From positions 1 to 19,949 of the forward strand of contig SKHV01000046.1 in the NCBI GenBank assembly GCA_007116765.1: DNA of 19,949 bases, in the 5' to 3' direction. Below the pieces are notes generated by a model. The model was not told where the DNA came from. It made no database searches and saw only the letters and a program-made list of their open reading frames with translations. Numbering within the stretch: the first letter of the stretch is position 1; each line of letters begins with the position of its first letter. The translations under genes were made by a program, and so were the position numbers. This DNA is from Prolixibacteraceae bacterium. GTDB taxonomy: Bacteria; Bacteroidota; Bacteroidia; Bacteroidales; Prolixibacteraceae. Shown piece by piece: positions 16,077-19,949 of this stretch.

Positions 16077-17405
16077 TTAATGTATTGAATACGTATCAAA
16101 TAAATCGGGTTTGTAGGAAATAATATCGGGCGAAAAGTAATTGAATAAATCGTGCTCAGGCCACTTGTCTTCGGTACGACGTATTATTCTTCCCATTAAC
16201 TGATTGATGTCTTTACTGAAACCCGGTCCTTTCCAGTTACTGGTATTAGTAAGAAACACCCATAATACACCATCGGAACGGCGTTGCATCATGGCTGCAG
16301 TTCCCGAGAAGCTCCCTGTTCGGGTCCAGGTATTTCCAACTGTTTCGCTCCACCCCAGAGCTCGGTCAGATGCAGAGGTCATTTGTTCAATGCTTTTGGC
16401 AGTGAGTAAATCCGGAACTAGCTCACATCCGTCGATTAAGGTTAGTAGCTTGGACAATTCGGTGGCTGATGAAACCCAACCGCCTGCAGCTCCCAGCAAG
16501 CGTATATCGTTTCCACCATAAGGCTTTGATACCCATGCAGAGTCGCCCATTACCGACATTACATATTTGCTTCCATCGTGAGGGTAATATCTTACTTCGT
16601 TTTCAAACTTTTCGGTATAAGAATTATTCGCCAAATGCATGTCATAAATGTCGTTAGGGAATAATATGTAATGTTGCACATATTTTTCGTAGCTAAGACC
16701 GGTAATTTGCTCAATAATAGCACCTAAAAACATGTAAGCCATATTGGAGTAGCTGTAACGCGAACCTGGCGAGAAATGCAAGTTTCGCGATACAGCGAAG
16801 CGCAAATAAGTATCAATACCAATGGGTAGTGTGTCGCCCATACGAGTTGCTATAACCCGCTGATTGAATGCGGGATCTCCGTATTGCTGAGTCCATCCAG
16901 CGGTATGTTGCAGTAAGTGTAAGATTGTGATGTCGTATAGGCGACTATCGCGAATATTTAAGTATGCTTCATCATTGAAAAATCCTTCACTACCAAAAAC
17001 TTTGTCGTCAAGTGAAAGCTTATCTTCTTCAACCAGCTTCATAATTGCAACGGCAGTTATAAGTTTTGATACGCTTGCCAGTCTATAAATATGCTCAGGA
17101 CTGGTCTCTATTCCTTCTTCCTCATTCGCAAAACCATAACCACGACTGAACACTAATTTCCCTTCGTTAACAATAGCTAAAGAAACGCCTTTAAGTTCAG
17201 CACGATCCATAAATCGACTGACTTGTAAATCAATGTAGGCAGCTCCTTCAAAATCGCTTAATTCGTTACCCAATCGTTGATTTACAGGTTTTATCAGTTC
17301 ATATACGTTTACATAGGTTGTACTGTGTAAGCTATCGGTAACCGTAAGCGATGCGAGCAACGCAAAAAACACAAACAACAATATTCTATAAAACCATTTA
17401 TTCAT
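16077..17405 (-). CDS. Serine hydrolase, beta-lactamase/class C penicillin-binding fold
   Basis: 442 aa. An N-terminal hydrophobic segment (about 5-22) is a signal peptide or anchor and places the enzyme in the periplasm; no lipobox. The family motifs are SVSK (111-114, nucleophile Ser111), Tyr219-Ser-Asn221 and RTG (362-364), which stands where class C enzymes have KTG and many esterase-like relatives have HTG. Such Beta-lactamase (PF00144) proteins include D-alanyl-D-alanine peptidases, D-aminopeptidases and esterases; this length and motif set do not predict resistance. It starts 22 bp after pyrD and ends 15 bp before the LRR lipoprotein gene. A perfect 16-bp palindrome covers its start codon. 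Confidence 0.92.
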   Translation of the reverse strand: MNKWFYRILLFVFFALLASLTVTDSLHSTTYVNVYELIKPVNQRLGNELSDFEGAAYIDLQVSRFMDRAELKGVSLAIVNEGKLVFSRGYGFANEEEGIETSPEHIYRLASVSKLITAVAIMKLVEEDKLSLDDKVFGSEGFFNDEAYLNIRDSRLYDITILHLLQHTAGWTQQYGDPAFNQRVIATRMGDTLPIGIDTYLRFAVSRNLHFSPGSRYSYSNMAYMFLGAIIEQITGLSYEKYVQHYILFPNDIYDMHLANNSYTEKFENEVRYYPHDGSKYVMSVMGDSAWVSKPYGGNDIRLLGAAGGWVSSATELSKLLTLIDGCELVPDLLTAKSIEQMTSASDRALGWSETVGNTWTRTGSFSGTAAMMQRRSDGVLWVFLTNTSNWKGPGFSKDINQLMGRIIRRTEDKWPEHDLFNYFSPDIISYKPDLFDTYSIH

Positions 17406-17419
17406 TTACAATTGTAAAT
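17404..17419. promoter_or_regulatory. 16-bp perfect palindrome over the serine-hydrolase start
   Basis: ATTTACAATTGTAAAT is identical on both strands. It fills most of the 22-bp gap between pyrD and the serine-hydrolase gene and includes two bases of the latter's ATG. As DNA it could bind a dimeric regulator; as RNA it would form only a weak 6-bp AU-rich hairpin at the start codon. Its TACAATTG core also resembles, imperfectly, a TAnnTTTG box. Confidence 0.5.
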
Positions 17420-17427
17420 TAAAGTAG

Positions 17428-18339
17428 TTACATTTGCAACTTACCAATTATATCACTAGCAGACAATAACTTATGTCTGTCAAGATATTCTTCAATACCT
17501 TTGATTATTTTAATAGTGCATTGGGGATCGTTAAAATTTGCTGTACCTATCTGCACCGCTGAAGCACCGGCAAGCATAAACTCAATAGCATCAGTTGCGC
17601 TGGCAATTCCTCCCATCCCAATAACTGGTACTTTAACCGCTTGAGCAACCTGCCACACCATTCTAAGTGCAATTGGTTTAATTGCAGGTCCCGATAAACC
17701 TCCGGTAATAGTAGATAAAACCGGTTTTCTGGTTTCGGCATTAACCGCCATACCCAAAAAGGTGTTTACCAGCGATACGCTATCGGCTCCCTGAGCCTCC
17801 ACAGCCTTGGCTATTTCAGCAATATTGGTCACGTTGGGCGAAAGCTTTACAATCAATGTTTTATCATAAACCTTTCGAACTTCGCGAGTAACCTGCTCGG
17901 CCATTGGACAGCTTGTTCCAAAGGCCATACCGCCTTCTTTTACATTGGGACATGAAATGTTCAACTCAATGGCTGCAATGTGTTCAAGCTCATTTATCCG
18001 TTGAGTTAATTCTATATACTCCTCAATGGTTGAGCCGTTTACATTCACAATTACATTGGTGCTATACTTTGAAACTATGGGATATATATGCTTGCAGAAA
18101 TAGTCAACTCCTTTATTTTGAAGCCCTACCGCATTAAGCATGCCCAATGCGGTTTCGGCCATCCGGGGATAATCGTTGCCTTCGCGGTGATGTAAGGTTG
18201 TTCCTTTAAGCAGAATTCCCCCTAATGCATTTACATCAATAAAATCATCAAACTCAACCCCGTTCCCAAACGTTCCGGATGCAGTCATTACCGGATTTTT
18301 AAGCTCCAGTTTATGTATTTTTACGCTTAAATCTGCCAT
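17428..18339 (-). CDS. pyrD: Dihydroorotate dehydrogenase, class 1B catalytic subunit
   Basis: 303-aa FMN enzyme that oxidises dihydroorotate to orotate, the fourth step of pyrimidine synthesis. The catalytic base is Cys130 (NISCPN), typical of class 1 cytosolic enzymes rather than the membrane class 2 (Ser). Other family signatures are SGTFGNG (21-27), LLKGTT with a flavin-contacting lysine at 45, and the phosphate-binding GMGGI and GASAVQIGTA near the C-terminus. The overlapping pyrK supplies FAD and an iron-sulfur cluster for electron transfer to NAD+, so this is the 1B form. The ATG lies 13 bp inside the end of pyrK, a strong sign of translational coupling. Confidence 0.96.
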   Translation of the reverse strand: MADLSVKIHKLELKNPVMTASGTFGNGVEFDDFIDVNALGGILLKGTTLHHREGNDYPRMAETALGMLNAVGLQNKGVDYFCKHIYPIVSKYSTNVIVNVNGSTIEEYIELTQRINELEHIAAIELNISCPNVKEGGMAFGTSCPMAEQVTREVRKVYDKTLIVKLSPNVTNIAEIAKAVEAQGADSVSLVNTFLGMAVNAETRKPVLSTITGGLSGPAIKPIALRMVWQVAQAVKVPVIGMGGIASATDAIEFMLAGASAVQIGTANFNDPQCTIKIIKGIEEYLDRHKLLSASDIIGKLQM

Positions 18340-19103
18340 TCTAAATCATTTATATTGAAAACAGGGCCTTCGGTGCATACGCATTTATTTCCTTCATTTG
18401 TTTTAGTAACACAACACAAACAAACCCCAAAACCACAAGCCATCATATTTTCAAGTGATACTTCGCATTCTGTTTTTAGTGCTTTTGCACGTTTTGCAAC
18501 GGCATGCATCATAGGATCCGGTCCACAGCAATAAAAACGGTCAAATTTCCATTTGCTGCTCATTATGTCATGGTCGGTGACAAATCCGTGTATACCCAAT
18601 GTTCCATCGTCGGTAGTCAAATGTACTTGTCCAAACTGTGAGAATTCATTCACTAAAATATGATCCGATTCTGACCGGGCACCTAACAAAATGTGTACTT
18701 CAACACCAATGTTCTTCGATTCGCGAGCCATATGCATCATCGGAGCTATACCTACACCTCCTCCTATCAAAAGTATTTTTTCACCTTTAGAAGGCTCTGA
18801 AAAGCCATTTCCCAGGGGAAAAACGACATCAAGTGTCTCGTTCTTCTCAATTTTTGATAATTTGAAAGTGCCGTCGCCAACAGTTTTAACCAAAATGGCA
18901 AATGTGTTGTTGTAGTAATTTACATCATGAATTGAAAATGGCCTTCTCAAAAAAGTTGTGGGAGAATCTTTTACCTGAATATTTACAAATTGACCGGGTT
19001 GTATATTTTCCAACTTAATGCTTGGTTTCAATTCTATCAGGTAATTGTCGTGATTGAGCCGGGTATTATTAATCACTGTTAAATCACAAACCTGTTTCTT
19101 CAT
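18327..19103 (-). CDS. pyrK: Dihydroorotate dehydrogenase electron-transfer subunit
   Basis: 258-aa partner of class 1B PyrD, binding FAD and [2Fe-2S] to pass electrons to NAD+. The FAD-binding motif RRPFS lies at about 54-58 and the nucleotide-binding GGGVGIAPM at about 115-123. A cysteine cluster near the C-terminus (CGFGVCLCC followed by CVC) supplies the iron-sulfur ligands. The frame extends to a TTG at 19139, but ATG 19103 gives the usual N-terminus MKKQVCDLTV and has AAGG just upstream. It overlaps pyrD by 13 bp. A -7 box lies about 80 bp upstream, leaving a leader of about 75 nt that holds two short inverted repeats. Confidence 0.95.
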   Translation of the reverse strand: MKKQVCDLTVINNTRLNHDNYLIELKPSIKLENIQPGQFVNIQVKDSPTTFLRRPFSIHDVNYYNNTFAILVKTVGDGTFKLSKIEKNETLDVVFPLGNGFSEPSKGEKILLIGGGVGIAPMMHMARESKNIGVEVHILLGARSESDHILVNEFSQFGQVHLTTDDGTLGIHGFVTDHDIMSSKWKFDRFYCCGPDPMMHAVAKRAKALKTECEVSLENMMACGFGVCLCCVTKTNEGNKCVCTEGPVFNINDLEWQI

Positions 19104-19139
19104 CCTTGCTCGTTTATTAGTGTAATTGTTTGTTAGCAA

Positions 19140-19162
19140 TAAGCTTATATGCTTACATGTAA
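19140..19162. repeat. Overlapping dyads in the pyrK leader
   Basis: TAAGC (19140-19144) pairs with GCTTA (19151-19155), and the perfect palindrome TTACATGTAA occupies 19153-19162, sharing three bases with it. Both lie between the predicted pyrK transcription start and its ATG. They could be an operator pair or a small RNA structure. The TTACA/TGTAA arms match those found ahead of the neighbouring regulator gene. Confidence 0.45.
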
Positions 19163-19183
19163 CAAAAACTAATTTTTACGGTA

Positions 19184-19191
19184 CAAAGATA
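19184..19191 (-). promoter_or_regulatory. Candidate -7 promoter box for the pyrK operon
   Basis: Read on the minus strand this is TATCTTTG, an exact TAnnTTTG match, just downstream of the stop of the XRE regulator gene. Transcription would start near 19177. No TTG at the 17-23 bp spacing was found, so only half of the promoter is supported. Confidence 0.5.
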
Positions 19192-19197
19192 AAATAA

Positions 19198-19662
19198 TTA
19201 TTCTGCCGGACTATAATCGTCAAAGGTATGGTCGGTGTAAAATATCAACACCTTGGATATTTTTTTATTGGCTGAAGCCTGAGGTGTAATTGCTCTTACT
19301 GGTTTAATAGCAGGTTCATTCTCCTGCTCCTGCTTCACTTCAGGCTTGTTTTTATTAATAGTCACAGGTTGTTTGTTTATGCTTTCTTCTTGAGATTTAA
19401 CTGTTGAAAACAAATCGTACTCGGGAGCTTTATTTTTAGGTTCTTCTTGTTTTTTCTCATAAATTGAACCTTGTCCGGTCAACAGCCAACGGGAATTTAA
19501 TAAGGGATAAGCTTCGAGAATTTTTTGAATAAATGAAAATCCGGGATTATTCCTCCCGTGTAACACATGCGATACATTTGAACGCTGCACTCCAATTTTA
19601 TCGGCAAATTCAGCCGCTGTAAGCTTTTCTGCTTCTATAAACTTTTCTATTCTTTCTCGCAT
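19198..19662 (-). CDS. XRE-family helix-turn-helix regulator
   Basis: 154 aa. Residues 1-65 form a Cro/C1-type helix-turn-helix: AEFADKIGVQRSNVSHVLHG (17-36) is the two-helix core, followed by the LLTGQG turn common in Bacteroidota members. Residues about 68-130 are polar and rich in K, E, P and Q, probably disordered. A short C-terminal beta-like tail (KVLIFYTDHTFDDYSP, about 137-152) looks like a conserved dimerisation or ligand element from recall of related proteins. It is transcribed on the same strand and upstream of pyrK, but pyrK has its own -7 box. The DNA before it holds several dyads that could be its operator. Confidence 0.9.
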   Translation of the reverse strand: MRERIEKFIEAEKLTAAEFADKIGVQRSNVSHVLHGRNNPGFSFIQKILEAYPLLNSRWLLTGQGSIYEKKQEEPKNKAPEYDLFSTVKSQEESINKQPVTINKNKPEVKQEQENEPAIKPVRAITPQASANKKISKVLIFYTDHTFDDYSPAE

Positions 19663-19949
19663 AATCCTATTGATTACATTACTAAACCAGTCTACAATTC
19701 ACTTGATTACAAATGTAATAAAAAAAAGTAAACGCTAAATCACATTTGTACAAAACAGATGAGTTTACAATTGTATCGTGTTTCACATATCAACATTAAG
19801 CCGCTTTTACAATTAACTTATGAGCTGCAAGTTATATGAAAAACCTCAAATGAAGTAATAGTTTAAATTAAATGACTCATTAAGCTGGATAAGAATACTA
19901 TAAAGACATATAAACCGCTGACAACGTCAATATAATTACATTTGTTGGA
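19663..19949. promoter_or_regulatory. Upstream region of the XRE gene, rich in TTACA-type dyads
   Basis: About 290 bp with no ORF of note. ATTACA-AA-TGTAAT (19706-19719) is a perfect inverted repeat and contains, on the minus strand, a TACATTTG -7 box (19710-19717) for the XRE gene. TCACATTTGTAC (19740-19751) matches TTACATTTGTAA at 10 of 12 bases, TACAATTGTA (19766-19775) is a perfect 10-bp palindrome, and TTACATTTGTTG (19936-19947) again matches at 10 of 12. The last contains a plus-strand TACATTTG box (19937-19944) that may serve a gene beyond the window. Confidence 0.5.

Noticed and set aside
16077..17405. Calling the serine hydrolase an antibiotic-resistance beta-lactamase
   Set aside because: The third motif is RTG, the length and flanks fit the broad PBP-fold hydrolase family, and nothing points to a mobile resistance context.
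17429..17436. Plus-strand TACATTTG box antisense to the end of pyrD
   Set aside because: It encodes the last PyrD codons on the other strand, no TTG precedes it at the right distance and no plus-strand gene follows.
19104..19139. TTG start for pyrK
   Set aside because: A good ATG with AAGG upstream lies 12 codons later and gives the usual PyrK length; the extra residues are basic and non-conserved.
1..19949. CRISPR array, toxin-antitoxin, phage or transposon system
   Set aside because: No regular spaced direct repeats, transposase, integrase, terminal repeats or toxin-like gene pairs were found on either strand.

Overview
The window looks like a chromosomal segment of a Bacteroidota bacterium, probably a Bacteroidales-type anaerobe or facultative organism. 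Support: low-to-moderate GC; clpC and gyrA divergent with a TPR gene after gyrA, an arrangement I recall from Bacteroidales genomes; exact TAnnTTTG -7 promoter boxes ahead of several genes; weak Shine-Dalgarno sequences; and an NAD-type (class 1B) PyrD with its PyrK partner. No rRNA, tRNA, CRISPR array, insertion sequence, prophage or integrase was seen. The content is mostly core genome, with some less familiar genes and intergenic DNA.

Layout. At 1-80 the last 25 codons of a plus-strand membrane-protein gene run convergently, with a 4-bp overlap, into a minus-strand ClC-type anion transporter with CBS domains (77-1858). From 1982 to 6278 there is a tight plus-strand five-gene cluster: a Tudor/CarD-like small protein, a zinc-ribbon Nudix hydrolase, a long-form aminopeptidase P, a stand-alone B3/B4 (PheT-like) domain protein and a nitrilase-superfamily omega-amidase. 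Gaps are 2-5 bp or the genes overlap, so this is probably one transcript with a clean-up, editing or salvage flavour. A membrane-bound SpoIIE-type PP2C phosphatase with a TTG start follows from its own promoter (6317-7843).

clpC (minus, 7857-10364) and gyrA (plus, 10577-13087) are divergent across about 210 bp. A secreted TPR protein (13160-14335) follows gyrA behind its own promoter and ends at a strong intrinsic terminator. A gene-free 250-bp stretch comes next.

The minus-strand cluster 19103 to 14634 reads pyrK, pyrD, a periplasmic serine hydrolase of the beta-lactamase/penicillin-binding fold, and a leucine-rich-repeat lipoprotein. pyrK and pyrD overlap by 13 bp and the later gaps are 22 and 15 bp, so two envelope genes seem to be co-transcribed with pyrimidine synthesis genes. 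Upstream of pyrK lies an XRE-family regulator (19198-19662). The DNA around its promoter contains several TTACAwwTGTAA-like dyads. Related palindromes lie in the pyrK leader and directly over the start codon of the serine hydrolase, which raises the possibility of a small regulon. This is the most interesting unexplained signal in the window. It remains an inference, because the dyad overlaps the Bacteroidota -7 consensus.
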